Positions 24,585 to 38,810 of a DNA stretch of 64,000 nt are shown in pieces. The translations under genes were made by a program, and so were the position numbers. This stretch comes from Hydractinia symbiolongicarpus (lineage: Eukaryota > Cnidaria > Hydrozoa > Anthoathecata > Hydractiniidae), in NCBI RefSeq assembly GCF_029227915.1, contig NC_079875.1, positions 22,935,001 to 22,999,000 of the forward strand, written 5' to 3'. The notes under the pieces were generated by a model that saw only the letters and a list, made by a program, of their open reading frames with translations, was not told where the DNA came from and ran no database searches. Numbering within the stretch: the stretch's first letter is position 1; the number at the start of each line of letters is the position of its first letter.

Positions 24585-27500
24585 GGACTAGACTGATGAT
24601 AACTTCCTTAAGGACGTAGAACCGCGTGAATTATTTCTAAGGCTGTTATTAGGCTGCAAAAGGCCATATTACCGCTTTTACAACCCTTTGCCCGTGGTTG
24701 ACAGTCTTCTGTAGTTCTGTCGTCAAGGAAAACGACTTGGAACGCTGTAGTCCATTGAGAGTGGAAGGACTAGAGCAATCGTAACTTACCTAGGCACGTG
24801 GAAACATATAAGTTACGTGTAAGACCTTTATTAGGCGGCAAAAGCTCATATTCCAAGTTTAAAGGCCTGCCTACGTAATTGAGAGTGTTTTAAAGCTATG
24901 GCGACAATGAAAACGACTTAGAACGTTGTAACCTATTAAGAGTGGAAGGACTAGACCGATGGTAATATTTGCAGGCAGGTGGAAACACATTAGTTACGTG
25001 TAAGATCTTTTTAGACGGCAAACAGCCATATTACAAGGTTTGGAGGCCTGTGCCCGTAACTGACAATGTTCTAAGGCCGTGATATTAAGGAAAACGGTTT
25101 CAGACGTCAAAGTCCATTGAGAGTGGAAGGACTAGACCGATGATAACTTCCTTAAGGACGTAGAACCGCGTGAATTACTTCTAAGGCTGTTAGTAGGCTG
25201 CAAAAGGCCATATTACCGCTTTTACAGCCCTTTGCCCGTGGTTGACAGTCTTCTGTAGTTCTGTCGTCAAGGAAAACGACTTGGAACGCTGTAGTCCATT
25301 GAGAGTGGAAGGACTAGAGCAATCGTAACTTACCTAGGCACGTGGAAACATATAAGTTACGTGTAAGACCTTTATTAGGCGGCAAAAGCTCATATTCCAA
25401 GTTTAAAGGCCTGCCTACGTAATTGAGATTGTTTTAAAGCTATGGCGACAATGAAAACGACTTAGAACGTTGTAACCTATTAAGAGTGGAAGGACTAGAC
25501 CGATGGTAATCTTTGCAGGCAGGTGGAAACACATTAGTTACGTGTAAGATCTTTTTAGACGGCAAACAGCCATATTACAAGGTTTGGTGGCCTTTGCCCG
25601 TAATTGACAATGTTCTAAGGCCATGATATTAAGGAAAACGGTTTCAGACGTCAAAGTCTATTGAGAGTGGAAGGACTAGACCGATGATAACTTCCTTAAG
25701 GACGTAGAACCGCGTGAATTACTTCTAAGGCTGTTATTAGGCTGCAAAAGACCATATTACCGCTTTTACAGCCCTTTGCCCGTGGTTGACAGTCTTCTGT
25801 AGTTCTGTCGTCAAGGAAAACGACTTGGAACGCTGTAGTCCATTGAGAGTAGAAGGACTAGGGCAATCGTAACTTACCTAGGCACGTGGAAACACATGAG
25901 TGACGTGTAAGACCTTTATTAGCGGCAAAAGCTCATATTCCAAGTTTAAAGGCCTGCCTACGTAATTGAGAGTGTTTTAAAGCTATGGCGACAATGAAAA
26001 CGACTTAGAACGTTGTAACCTATTAAGAGTGGAAGGACTAGACCGATGGTAATCTTTGCAGGCAGGTGGAAACACATTACTTACGTGTAAGATCTTTTTA
26101 GACGGCAAACAGCCTTATTACAAGGTTTGGTGGCCTTTGCCCGTAATTGACAATGTTCTAAGGCCGTGATATTAAGGAAAACGGTTTTAGACGTCAAAGT
26201 CCATTGAGAGTGGAAGGACTAGAGCAATCGTAACTTACCTAGGCACGTGGAAACATATAAGTTACGTGTAAGACCTTTATTAGGCGGCAAAAGCTCATAT
26301 TCCAAGTTTAAAGGCCTGCCTACGTAATTGAGAGTGTTTTAAAGCTATAGCGACAATGAAAACGACTTAGAACGTTGTAAGCTATCAAGAGTGGAAGGAC
26401 TAGACCGATGGTAATCTTTGCAGGCAAGTGGAAACACATTACTTACGTGTAAGATCTTTTTAGACGGCAAACAGCCATATTACAAGGTTTGGTGGCCTTT
26501 GCCCGTAATTGACAATGTTCTAAGGCCGTGATATTAGGGAAAGCGGTTTCAGACGTCAAAGTCCATTGAGAGTGGAAGGAATAGACCGATGATAACTTCC
26601 TTAAGGACGTAGAACCGCGTGAATTACTTCTAAGGCTGTTAGTAGGCTGCAAAAGGCCATATTACCGCTTTTACAGCCCTTTGCCCGTGGTTGACAGTCT
26701 TCTGTAGTTCTGTCGTCAAGGAAAACGACTTGGAACGCTGTAGTCCATTGAGAGTGGAAGGACTAGAGCAATCGTAACTTACCTAGGCACGTGGAAACAT
26801 ATAAGTTACGTGTAAGACCTTTATTAGGCGGCAAAAGCTCATATTCCAAGTTTAAAGGCCTGCCTACGTAATTGATAGTGTTTTAAGGCTATGGCAACAA
26901 TGAAAACGACTTAGAGCGTTGTAAGCTATTAAGAGTGGAAGGACTAGACCGATGGTAATCTTTGCAGGCAGGTGGAAACACATTAGTTACGTGTAAGATC
27001 TTTTTAGACGGCAAACAGCCATATTACAAGGTTTGGTGGCCTTTGCCCGTAATTGACAATGTTCTAAGGCCATGATATTAAGGAAAACGGTTTCAGACGT
27101 CAAAGTCCATTGAGAGTGGAAGGACTAGACCGATGATAACTTTCTTAAGGACGTAGAACCGCGTGAATTACTTCTAAGGCTGTTAGTAGGCTGCAAAAGG
27201 CCATATTACCGCTTTTACAGCCCTTTGCCCGTGGTTGACAGTCTTCTGTAGTTCTGTCGTCAAGGAAAACGACTTGGACCGCCGTAGTCCATTGAGAGTG
27301 GAAGGACTAGAGCAATCGTAACTTACCTAGGCACGTGGAAACATATGAGTGACGTGTAAGACCTTTATTAGGCGGCAAAAGCTCATATTCCATTTTAAAG
27401 GCCTGCCTACGTAATTGAGAGTGTTTTAAAGCTATGGCGACAATGAAAACGACTTAGAACGTTGTAAGCTATTAAGAGTGGACGGACTAGACCGATGGTA

Positions 27501-29200
27501 ATCTTTGCAGGCAGGTGGAAACACATTACTTACGTGTAAGATCTTTTTAGACGGCAAACAGCCATATTACAAGGTTTGGTGGCCTTTGCCCGTAATTGAC
27601 AATGTTCTAAGGCCGTGATATTAAGGAAAACGGTTTCAGACGTCAAAGTCCATTGAGAGTGGAAGGACTAGACCGATGATAACTTCCTTAAGGACGTAGA
27701 ACCGCGTGAATTACTTCTAAGGCTGTTAGTAGGCTGCAAAAGGCCATATTACCGCTTTTACAGGCCTTTGCCCGTGGTTGACAGTCTTCTGTAGTTCTGT
27801 CGTCAAGGAAAACGACTTGGAACGCTGTAGTCCATTGAGAGTTCAAGGACTAGAGCAATCGTAACTTACCTAGGCACGTGGAAACATATAAGTTACGTGT
27901 AAGACCTTTATTAGGCGGCAAAAGCTCATATTACAAGTATAAAGGCCTGCCTACGTAATTGAGAGTGTTTTAAGGCTATGGCGACAATGAAAACGACTTA
28001 GAGCGTTGTAAGCTTCTAAGAGTGGAAGGACTAGACCGATGGTAATCTTTGCAGGCAGGTGGAAACACATTAGTTACGTGTAAGATCTTTTTAGACGGCA
28101 AACAGCCATATTACAAGGTTTGGTGGCCTTTGCCCGTAATTGACAATGTTCTAAGGCCATGATATTTAGGAAAACGGTTTCAGACGTCAAAGTCCATTGA
28201 GAGTGGAAGGACTAGACCGATGATAACTTCCTTAAGGACGTAGAACCGCGTGAATTACTTCTAAGGCTGTTATTAGGCTGCAAAAGGCCATATTACCGCT
28301 TTTACAGCCCTTTGCCCGTGGTTGACAGTCTTCTGTAGTTCTGTCGTCAAGGAAAACGACTTGGACCGCCGTAGTCCATTGAGATTGGAAGGACTAGAGC
28401 AATCGTAACTTACCTAGGCACGTGGAAACACATGAGTGACGTGTAAGACCTTTATTAGGCGGCAAAAGCTCATATTCCAAGTTTAAAGGCCTGCCTACGT
28501 AATTGAGAGTGTTTTAAAGCTATGGCGACAATGAAAACGACTTAGAGCGTTGTAAGCTATTAAGAGTGGAAGGACTAGACCGATGGTAATCTTTGCAGGC
28601 AGGTGGAAACACATTACTTACGTGTAAGATCTTTTTAGACGGCGAACAGCCATATTACAAGGTTTGGTGGCCTTTGCCTGTAATTGACAATGTTCTAAGG
28701 CCGTGATATTAAGGAAAACGGTTTCAGACGTCAAAGTCCATTGAGAGTGGAAGGACTAGACCGATGATAACTTCCTTAAGGACGTAGAACCGCGTGAATT
28801 ACTTCTAAGGCTGTTATTAGGCTGCAAAAGGCCATATTACCGCTTTTACAGCCCTTTGCCTGTGGTTGACAGTCTTCTGTAGTTCTGTCGTCAAGGAAAA
28901 CGACTTGGAACGCCGTAGTCCATTGAGAGTGGAAGGACTAGAGCAATCGTAACTTACCTAGGCACGTGGAAACACATGAGTGACGTGTAAGACCTTTATT
29001 AGGCGGCAAAAGCTCATATTCCAAGTTTAAAGGCCTGCCTACGTAATTGAGAGTGTTTTAAAGCTATAGCGACAATGAAAACGACTTAGAACGTTGTAAC
29101 CTGTTAAGAGTGGAAGGACTAGACCGATGGTAATCTTTGCAGGCAGGTGGAAACACATTAGTTACGTGTAAGATCTTTTTAGACGGCAAACAGCCATATT
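24585..29200 (+). repeat. About 4.6-kb segment, copy 1 of 3
   Basis: This segment matches about 34195-38810 at an offset of 9,610 bp, beginning at ctgatgataac in an A tail. Shared rare marks in order are gagattg (C, near 25427), ttagcggc (1-bp loss), the A/B hybrid at 26067, attagggaaagcgg and ggaatagacc (A at 26429), ggcaacaatg, attccattttaaagg with gacggac, acaggcc with gttcaagg, acaagtataaagg with agcttctaag, and ggcgaacag. Copy-specific bases include gggcaatcg (25861) and ttgatagtg (26873). Confidence 0.85.
26067..26428 (+). repeat. Irregular dimer A/B-C (362 bp), copy 1
   Basis: Hybrid A/B occupies 26067-26247 and C 26248-26428. The hybrid starts as A (acttacg, acagccttatta, ttttagacg) and ends as B (gcaatcgtaacttacctagg). 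The switch lies within 26198-26223, where A and B are identical for 26 bp. One monomer equivalent is missing. The dimer recurs at 35677 and 41477 inside larger duplications. Confidence 0.9.
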
Positions 29201-32200
29201 ACAAGGTTTGGAGGCCTGTGCCCGTAACTGACAATGCTCTAAGGCCGTGATATTAAGGAAAACGGTTTCAGACGTCAAAGTCCATTGAGAGTGGAAGGAC
29301 TAGACCGATGATAACTTCCTTAAGGACGTAGAACCGCGTGAATTACTTCTAAGGCTGTTAGTAGGCTGCAAAAGACCATATTACCGCTTTTACAGCACTT
29401 TGCCCGTGGTTGACAGTCTTCTGTAGTTCTGTCGTCAAGGAAAACGACTTGGAACGCCGTAGTCCATTGAGAGTGGAAGGACTAGAGCAATCGCAACTTA
29501 CCTAGGCACGTGGAAACATATAAGTGACGTGTAAGACCTTTAATAGGCGGCAAAAGCTCATATTCCAAGTTTAAAGGCCTGCCTACGTAATTGAGAGTGT
29601 TTTAAAGCTATGGCGACAATGAAAACGACTTAAAACGTTGTAACCTATTAAGAGTGGAAGGACTAGACCGATGGTAATCTTTGCAGGCAGGTGGAAACAC
29701 ATTAGTTACGTGTAAGATCTTTTTAGACGGCAAACAGCCATATTACAAGGTTTGGTGGCCTTTTCCCGTAATTGACGATGTTCTAAGGCCGTGATATTAA
29801 AGAAAATGGTTTCAGACGTCAAAGTCCATTGAGAGTGGAAGGACTAGACCGATGATAACTTCCTTAAGGACGTAGAACCACGTGAATTACTTCTAAGGCT
29901 GTTATTAGGCTGCAAAAGGCCATATTACCGCTTTTACAGCCCTTTGCCCGTGGTTGACAGTCTTCTGTAGTTCTGTCGTCAAGGAAAACGACTTGGAACG
30001 CCGTAGGTCATTGAGAGTGGAAGGACTAGAGCAATCGTAACTTACCTAGGCACGTGGAAACATATGAGCGACGTGTAAGACCTTTATTAGGCGGCAAAAG
30101 CTCATATTCCAAGTTTTAAGGCCTGCCTACGGAATTGAGTGTGTTTTTAAGCTATGGCGACAATGAAAACGACTTAGAACGTTGTAAGCTATTAAGAGTG
30201 GAAGGACTAGACCGATGGTAATCTTTGCAGGCAGGTGGAAACACATTACTTACGTGTAAGATCTTTTTAGACGGCCAGCAGCCATAATACAAGGTTTGGT
30301 GGCCTTTGCCCGTAATTGACAATGTTCTAAGGCCGTGATATTAAGGAAAACGGTTTCAGACGTCAAAGTCCATTGAGAGTGGAAGGACTAGACCGATGAT
30401 AACTTCTTTAAGGACGTAGAATCGCGTGAATTACTTCTAAGGCTGTTATTAGGCTGCAAAAGGCCATATTACCGCTTTTACAGCCCTTTGCCTGTGGTTG
30501 ACAGTCTTCTGTAGTTCTGTCGTCAAGGAAAACGACTTGGAACGCCGTAGTCCATTGAGAGTGGAAGGACTAGAGCAATCGTAACTTACCTAGGCACGTG
30601 GAAACATATGAGCGACGTGTAAGACCTTTAATAGGCGGCAAAAGCTCATATTCCAAGTTTAAAGGCCTGCCTACGTAATTGAGAGTGTTTTAAAGCTATG
30701 GCGACAATGAAAACGACTTAGAACGTTGTAACCTATTAAGAGTGGAAGGACTAGACCGATGGTAATCTTTGCAGGCAGGTGGAAACACATTAGTTATGTG
30801 TAAGATCTTTTTAGACGGCAAACAGCCATATTACAAGGTTTGGTGGCCTTTGCCCGTAATTGACGATGTTCTAAGGCCGTGATATTAAGGAAAATGGTTT
30901 CAGACGTCAAAGTCCATTGAGAGTGGAAGGACTAGACCGATGATAACTTCCTTAAGGACGTAGAACCACGTGAATTACTTCTAAGGCTGTTATTAGGCTG
31001 CAAAAGGCCATATTACCGCTTTTACAGCCCTTTGCCCGTGGTTGACAGTCTTCTGTAGTTCTGTCGTCAAGGAAAACGACTTGGAACGCCGTGGTCCATT
31101 GAGAGTGGAAGGACTAGAGCAATCGTAACTTACCTAGGCACGTGGAAACATATGAGCGACGTGTAAGACCTTTATTAGGCGGCAAAAAGCTCATATTCCA
31201 AGTTTAAAGGCCTGCCTACGTAATTGAGTGTGTTTTTAAGCTATGGCGACAATGAAAACGACTTAGAACGTTGTAAGCTATTAAGAGTGGAAGGACTAGA
31301 CCGATGGTAATCTTTGCAGGCAGGTGGAAACACATTACTTACGTGTAAGATCTTTTTAGACGGCCAGCAGCTATAATACAAGGTTTGGTGCCCTTTGCCC
31401 GTAATTGACAATGTTCTAAGGCCGTGATATTAAGGAAAACGGTTTCAGACGTCAAAGTCCATTGAGAGTGGAAGGACTAGACCGATGATAACTTCCTTAA
31501 GGACGTAGAACCACGTGAATTACTTCTAAGGCTGTTATTAGGCTGCAAAAGGCCATATTACCGCTTTTACAGCCCTTTGCCCGTGGTTGACAGTCTTCTG
31601 TAGTTCTGTCGTCAAGGAAAACGACTTGGAACGCCGTGGTCCATTGAGAGTGGAAGGACTAGAGCAATCGTAACTTACCTAGGCACGTGGAAACATATGA
31701 GCGACGTGTAAGACCTTTATTAGGCGGCAAAAAGCTCATATTCCAAGTTTAAAGGCCTGCCTACGTAATTGAGTGTGTTTTTAAGCTATGGCGACAATGA
31801 AAACGACTTAGAACGTTGTAAGCTATTAAGAGTGGAAGGACTAGACCGATGGTAATCTTTGCAGGCAGGTGGAAACACATTACTTACGTGTAAGATCTTT
31901 TTAGACGGCCAGCAGCTATAATACAAGGTTTGGTGCCCTTTGCCCGTAATTGTCAATGTTCTAAGGCCGTGATATTAAGGAAAACGGTTTCAGACGTCAA
32001 AGTCCATTGAGAGTGGAAGGACTAGACCGATGATAACTTCTTTAAGGACGTAGAATCGCGTGAATTACTTCTAAGGCTGTTATTAGGCTGCAAAAGGCCA
32101 TATTACCGCTTTTACAGCCCTTTGCCCGTGGTTGACAGTCTTCTGTAGTTCTGTCGTCAAGGAAAACGACTTGGAACGCTGTAGTCCATTGAGAGTGGAA

Positions 32201-34190
32201 GGACTAGAGCAATCGTAACTTACCTAGGCACGTGGAAACATATAAGTTACGTGTAAGACCTTTATTAGGCGGCAAAAGCTCATATTCCAAGTTTAAAGGC
32301 CTGCCTACGTAATTGAGAGTGTTTTAAAGCTATGGCGACAATGAAAACGACTTAGAACGTTGTAACCTGTTAAGAGTGGAAGGACTAGACCGATGGTAAT
32401 CTTTGCAGGCAGGTGGAAACACATTAGTTACGTGTAAGATCTTTTTAGACGGCAAACAGCCATATTACAAGGTTTGGAGGCCTTTGCCCGTAATTGACAA
32501 TGTTCTAAGGCCGTGATATTAAGGAAAACGGTTTCAGACGTTAAAGTCCATTGAGAGTGGAAGGACTAGACCGATGATAACTTCTTTAAGGACGTAGAAT
32601 CGCGTGAATTACTTCTAAGGCTGTTATTAGGCTGCAAAAGGCCATATTACCGCTTTTACAACCCTTTGCCCGTGGTTGACAGTCTTCTGTAGTTCTGTCG
32701 TCAAGGAAAACGACTTGGAACGCTGTAGTCCATTGAGAGTGGAAGGACTAGAGCAATCGTAACTTACCTAGGCACGTGGAAACGTATAAGTTACGTGTAA
32801 GACCTTTATTAGGCGGCAAAAGCTCATATTCCAAGTTTAAAGGCCTGCCTACGTAATTGAGCGTGTTTTAAAGCTATGGCGACAATGAAAACGACTTAGA
32901 ACGTTGTAACCTATTAAGAGTGGAAGGACTAGACCGATGGTAATCTTTGCAGGCAGGTGGAAACACATTAGTTACGTGTAAGATCTTTTTAGACGGCAAA
33001 CAGCCATATTACAAGGTTTGGAGGCCTTTGCCCGTAATTGACAATGTTCTAAGGCCGTGATATTAAGGAAAACGGTTTCAGACGTTAAAGTCCATTGAGA
33101 GTGGAAGGACTAGACCGATGATAACTTCTTTAAGGACGTAGAATCGCGTGAATTACTTCTAAGGCTGTTATTAGGCTGCAAAAGTCCATATTACCGCTTT
33201 TACAACCCTTTGCCCGTGGTTGACAGTCTTCTGTAGTTCTGTCGTCAAGGAAAACGACTTGGAACGCTGTAGTCCATTGAGAGTGGAAGGACTAGAGCAA
33301 TCGTAACTTACCTAGGCACGTGGAAACGTATAAGTTACGTGTAAGACCTTTATTAGGCGGCAAAAGCTCATATTCCAAGTTTAAAGGCCTGCCTACGTAA
33401 TTGAGCGTGTTTTAAAGCTATGGCGACAATGAAAACGACTTAGAACGTTGTAACCTATTAAGAGTGGAAGGACTAGACCGATGGTAATCTTTGCAGGCAG
33501 GTGGAAACACATTAGTTACGTGTAAGATCTTTTTAGACGGCAAACAGCCATATTACAAGGTTTGGAGGCCTGTGCCCGTAACTGACAATGTTCTAAGGCC
33601 GTGATATTAAGGAAAACGGTTTCAGACGTCAAAGTCCATTGAGAGTGGAAGGACTAGACCGATGATAACTTCCTTAAGGACGTAGAACCGCGTGAATTAC
33701 TTCTAAGGCTGTTAGTAGGCTGCAAAAGGCCATATTACCGCTTTTACAGCACTTTGCCCGTGGTTGACAGTCTTCTGTAGTTCTGTCGTCAAGGAAAACG
33801 ACTTGGAACGCTGTAGTCCATTGAGAGTGGAAGGACTAGAGCAATCGTAACTTACCTAGGCACGTGGAAACATATGAGTGACGTGTAAGACCTTTATTAG
33901 GCGGCAAAAGCTCATATTCCAAGTTTAAAGGCCTGCCTACGTAGTTGAGAGTGTTTTAAAGCTATGGCGACAATGAAAACGACTTAGAACGTTGTAAGCT
34001 ATTAAGAGTGGAAGGACTAGACCGATGGTAATCTTTGCAGGCAGGTGGAAACACATTAGTTACGTGTAAGATCTTTTTAGACGGCAAACAGCCATATTAC
34101 AAGGTTTGGAGGCCTGTGCCCGTAGTTGACAATGTTCTAAGGCCGTGATATTAAGGAAAACGGTTTCAGACGTCAAAGTCCATTGAGAGT
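29148..34190 (+). repeat. Segment paired with 53.3-58.85 kb
   Basis: Trimers at 29148 and 29692 pair with 53261 and 53805 (offset 24,113). Those at 30236, 30780 and 31325 pair with 54893, 55437 and 55982 (24,657). Those at 32414, 32958, 33502 and 34046 pair with 57070, 57614, 58158 and 58702 (24,656). Shared rare marks include gacaatgctct, ttatgtgtaag, ccagcagctataatac with tttggtgccc, gcaaaaagctc (a 1-bp insertion), gacgttaaag, aaaagtccat and gtagttgac. The trimers at 31325 and 31870 are close tandem duplicates. Confidence 0.8.
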
Positions 34191-34194
34191 GGAA

Positions 34195-37100
34195 GGACTA
34201 GACTGATGATAACTTCCTTAAGGACGTAGAACCGCGTGAATTATTTCTAAGGCTGTTATTAGGCTGCAAAAGGCCATATTACCGCTTTTACAACCCTTTG
34301 CCCGTGGTTGACAGTCTTCTGTAGTTCTGTCGTCAAGGAAAACGACTTGGAACGCTGTAGTCCATTGAGAGTGGAAGGACTAGAGCAATCGTAACTTACC
34401 TAGGCACGTGGAAACATATAAGTTACGTGTAAGACCTTTATTAGGCGGCAAAAGCTCATATTCCAAGTTTAAAGGCCTGCCTACGTAATTGAGAGTGTTT
34501 TAAAGCTATGGCGACAATGAAAACGACTTAGAACGTTGTAACCTATTAAGAGTGGAAGGACTAGACCGATGGTAATCTTTGCAGGCAGGTGGAAACACAT
34601 TAGTTACGTGTAAGATCTTTTTAGACGGCAAACAGCCATATTACAAGGTTTGGAGGCCTGTGCCCGTAACTGACAATGTTCTAAGGCCGTGATATTAAGG
34701 AAAACGGTTTCAGACGTCAAAGTCCATTGAGAGTGGAAGGACTAGACCGATGATAACTTCCTTAAGGACGTAGAACCGCGTGAATTACTTCTAAGGCTGT
34801 TAGTAGGCTGCAAAAGGCCATATTACCGCTTTTACAGCCCTTTGCCCGTGGTTGACAGTCTTCTGTAGTTCTGTCGTCAAGGAAAACGACTTGGAACGCT
34901 GTAGTCCATTGAGAGTGGAAGGACTAGAGCAATCGTAACTTACCTAGGCACGTGGAAACATATAAGTTACGTGTAAGACCTTTATTAGGCGGCAAAAGCT
35001 CATATTCCAAGTTTAAAGGCCTGCCTACGTAATTGAGATTGTTTTAAAGCTATGGCGACAATGAAAACGACTTAGAACGTTGTAACCTATTAAGAGTGGA
35101 AGGACTAGACCGATGGTAATCTTTGCAGGCAGGTGGAAACACATTAGTTACGTGTAAGATCTTTTTAGACGGCAAACAGCCATATTACAAGGTTTGGTGG
35201 CCTTTGCCCGTAATTGACAATGTTCTAAGGCCATGATATTAAGGAAAACGGTTTCAGACGTCAAAGTCTATTGAGAGTGGAAGGACTAGACCGATGATAA
35301 CTTCCTTAAGGACGTAAAACCGCGTGAATTACTTCTAAGGCTGTTATTAGGCTGCAAAAGACCATATTACCGCTTTTACAGCCCTTTGCCCGTGGTTGAC
35401 AGTCTTCTGTAGTTCTGTCGTCAAGGAAAACGACTTGGAACGCTGTAGTCCATTGAGAGTAGAAGGACTAGAGCAATCGTAACTTACCTAGGCACGTGGA
35501 AACACATGAGTGACGTGTAAGACCTTTATTAGCGGCAAAAGCTCATATTCCAAGTTTAAAGGCCTGCCTACGTAATTGAGAGTGTTTTAAAGCTATGGCG
35601 ACAATGAAAACGACTTAGAACGTTGTAACCTATTAAGAGTGGAAGGACTAGACCGATGGTAATCTTTGCAGGCAGGTGGAAACACATTACTTACGTGTAA
35701 GATCTTTTTAGACGGCAAACAGCCTTATTACAAGGTTTGGTGGCCTTTGCCCGTAATTGACAATGTTCTAAGGCCGTGATATTAAGGAAAACGGTTTTAG
35801 ACGTCAAAGTCCATTGAGAGTGGAAGGACTAGAGCAATCGTAACTTACCTAGGCACGTGGAAACATATAAGTTACGTGTAAGACCTTTATTAGGCGGCAA
35901 AAGCTCATATTCCAAGTTTAAAGGCCTGCCTACGTAATTGAGAGTGTTTTAAAGCTATAGCGACAATGAAAACGACTTAGAACGTTGTAAGCTATCAAGA
36001 GTGGAAGGACTAGACCGATGGTAATCTTTGCAGGCAAGTGGAAACACATTACTTACGTGTAAGATCTTTTTAGACGGCAAACAGCCATATTACAAGGTTT
36101 GGTGGCCTTTGCCCGTAATTGACAATGTTCTAAGGCCGTGATATTAGGGAAAGCGGTTTCAGACGTCAAAGTCCATTGAGAGTGGAAGGAATAGACCGAT
36201 GATAACTTCCTTAAGGACGTAGAACCGCGTGAATTACTTCTAAGGCTGTTAGTAGGCTGCAAAAGGCCATATTACCGCTTTTACAGCCCTTTGCCCGTGG
36301 TTGACAGTCTTCTGTAGTTCTGTCGTCAAGGAAAACGACTTGGAACGCTGTAGTCCATTGAGAGTGGAAGGACTAGAGCAATCGTAACTTACCTAGGCAC
36401 GTGGAAACATATAAGTTACGTGTAAGACCTTTATTAGGCGGCAAAAGCTCATATTCCAAGTTTAAAGGCCTGCCTACGTAATTGAGAGTGTTTTAAGGCT
36501 ATGGCAACAATGAAAACGACTTAGAGCGTTGTAAGCTATTAAGAGTGGAAGGACTAGACCGATGGTAATCTTTGCAGGCAGGTGGAAACACATTAGTTAC
36601 GTGTAAGATCTTTTTAGACGGCAAACAGCCATATTACAAGGTTTGGTGGCCTTTGCCCGTAATTGACAATGTTCTAAGGCCATGATATTAAGGAAAACGG
36701 TTTCAGACGTCAAAGTCCATTGAGAGTGGAAGGACTAGACCGATGATAACTTTCTTAAGGACGTAGAACCGCGTGAATTACTTCTAAGGCTGTTAGTAGG
36801 CTGCAAAAGGCCATATTACCGCTTTTACAGCCCTTTGCCCGTGGTTGACAGTCTTCTGTAGTTCTGTCGTCAAGGAAAACGACTTGGACCGCCGTAGTCC
36901 ATTGAGAGTGGAAGGACTAGAGCAATCGTAACTTACCTAGGCACGTGGAAACATATGAGTGACGTGTAAGACCTTTATTAGGCGGCAAAAGCTCATATTC
37001 CATTTTAAAGGCCTGCCTACGTAATTGAGAGTGTTTTAAAGCTATGGCGACAATGAAAACGACTTAGAACGTTGTAAGCTATTAAGAGTGGACGGACTAG

Positions 37101-38810
37101 ACCGATGGTAATCTTTGCAGGCAGGTGGAAACACATTACTTACGTGTAAGATCTTTTTAGACGGCAAACAGCCATATTACAAGGTTTGGTGGCCTTTGCC
37201 CGTAATTGACAATGTTCTAAGGCCGTGATATTAAGGAAAACGGTTTCAGACGTCAAAGTCCATTGAGAGTGGAAGGACTAGACCGATGATAACTTCCTTA
37301 AGGACGTAGAACCGCGTGAATTACTTCTAAGGCTGTTAGTAGGCTGCAAAAGGCCATATTACCGCTTTTACAGGCCTTTGCCCGTGGTTGACAGTCTTCT
37401 GTAGTTCTGTCGTCAAGGAAAACGACTTGGAACGCTGTAGTCCATTGAGAGTTCAAGGACTAGAGCAATCGTAACTTACCTAGGCACGTGGAAACATATA
37501 AGTTACGTGTAAGACCTTTATTAGGCGGCAAAAGCTCATATTACAAGTATAAAGGCCTGCCTACGTAATTGAGAGTGTTTTAAGGCTATGGCGACAATGA
37601 AAACGACTTAGAGCGTTGTAAGCTTCTAAGAGTGGAAGGACTAGACCGATGGTAATCTTTGCAGGCAGGTGGAAACACATTAGTTACGTGTAAGATCTTT
37701 TTAGACGGCAAACAGCCATATTACAAGGTTTGGTGGCCTTTGCCCGTAATTGACAATGTTCTAAGGCCATGATATTTAGGAAAACGGTTTCAGACGTCAA
37801 AGTCCATTGAGAGTGGAAGGACTAGACCGATGATAACTTCCTTAAGGACGTAGAACCGCGTGAATTACTTCTAAGGCTGTTATTAGGCTGCAAAAGGCCA
37901 TATTACCGCCTTTACAGCCCTTTGCCCGTGGTTGACAGTCTTCTGTAGTTCTGTCGTCAAGGAAAACGACTTGGAACGCCGTAGTCCATTGAGATTGGAA
38001 GGACTAGAGCAATCGTAACTTACCTAGGCACGTGGAAACACATGAGTGACGTGTAAGACCTTTATTAGGCGGCAAAAGCTCATATTCCAAGTTTAAAGGC
38101 CTGCCTACGTAATTGAGAGTGTTTTAAAGCTATGGCGACAATGAAAACGACTTAGAGCGTTGTAAGCTATTAAGAGTGGAAGGACTAGACCGATGGTAAT
38201 CTTTGCAGGCAGGTGGAAACACATTACTTACGTGTAAGATCTTTTTAGACGGCGAACAGCCATATTACAAGGTTTGGTGGCCTTTGCCTGTAATTGACAA
38301 TGTTCTAAGGCCGTGATATTAAGGAAAACGGTTTCAGACGTCAAAGTCCATTGAGAGTGGAAGGACTAGACCGATGATAACTTCCTTAAGGACGTAGAAC
38401 CGCGTGAATTACTTCTAAGGCTGTTATTAGGCTGCAAAAGGCCATATTACCGCTTTTACAGCCCTTTGCCTGTGGTTGACAGTCTTCTGTAGTTCTGTCG
38501 TCAAGGAAAACGACTTGGAACGCCGTAGTCCATTGAGAGTGGAAGGACTAGAGCAATCGTAACTTACCTAGGCACGTGGAAACACATGAGTGACGTGTAA
38601 GACCTTTATTAGGCGGCAAAAGCTCATATTCCAAGTTTAAAGGCCTGCCTACGTAATTGAGAGTGTTTTAAAGCTATAGCGACAATGAAAACGACTTAGA
38701 ACGTTGTAACCTGTTAAGAGTGGAAGGACTAGACCGATGGTAATCTTTGCAGGCAGGTGGAAACACATTAGTTACGTGTAAGATCTTTTTAGACGGCAAA
38801 CAGCCATATT
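34195..38810 (+). repeat. About 4.6-kb segment, copy 2 of 3
   Basis: This is the second copy of 24585-29200, with all marks in the same order. It shares gacgtaaaacc (35316) with copy 3 at 41116 but not with copy 1 (gacgtagaacc, 25706), so copies 2 and 3 are closer relatives. It also has ccgcctttac (37908), found again only at 49147. Confidence 0.85.
35677..36038 (+). repeat. Irregular dimer A/B-C (362 bp), copy 2
   Basis: Hybrid A/B occupies 35677-35857 and C 35858-36038, with the junction in 35808-35833. It looks identical to the dimer at 26067 and lies exactly 9,610 bp downstream, so it was copied as part of the larger segment. Confidence 0.9.

Noticed and set aside
26443-26652. 69-codon minus-strand open frames at 26443-26652, 36053-36262 and 41853-42062
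   Set aside because: The three are identical because they lie in the three copies of one duplicated segment. They cover an A monomer with attagggaaagcgg and ggaatagacc variants plus the start of B. Conservation here is recent duplication, not coding constraint.
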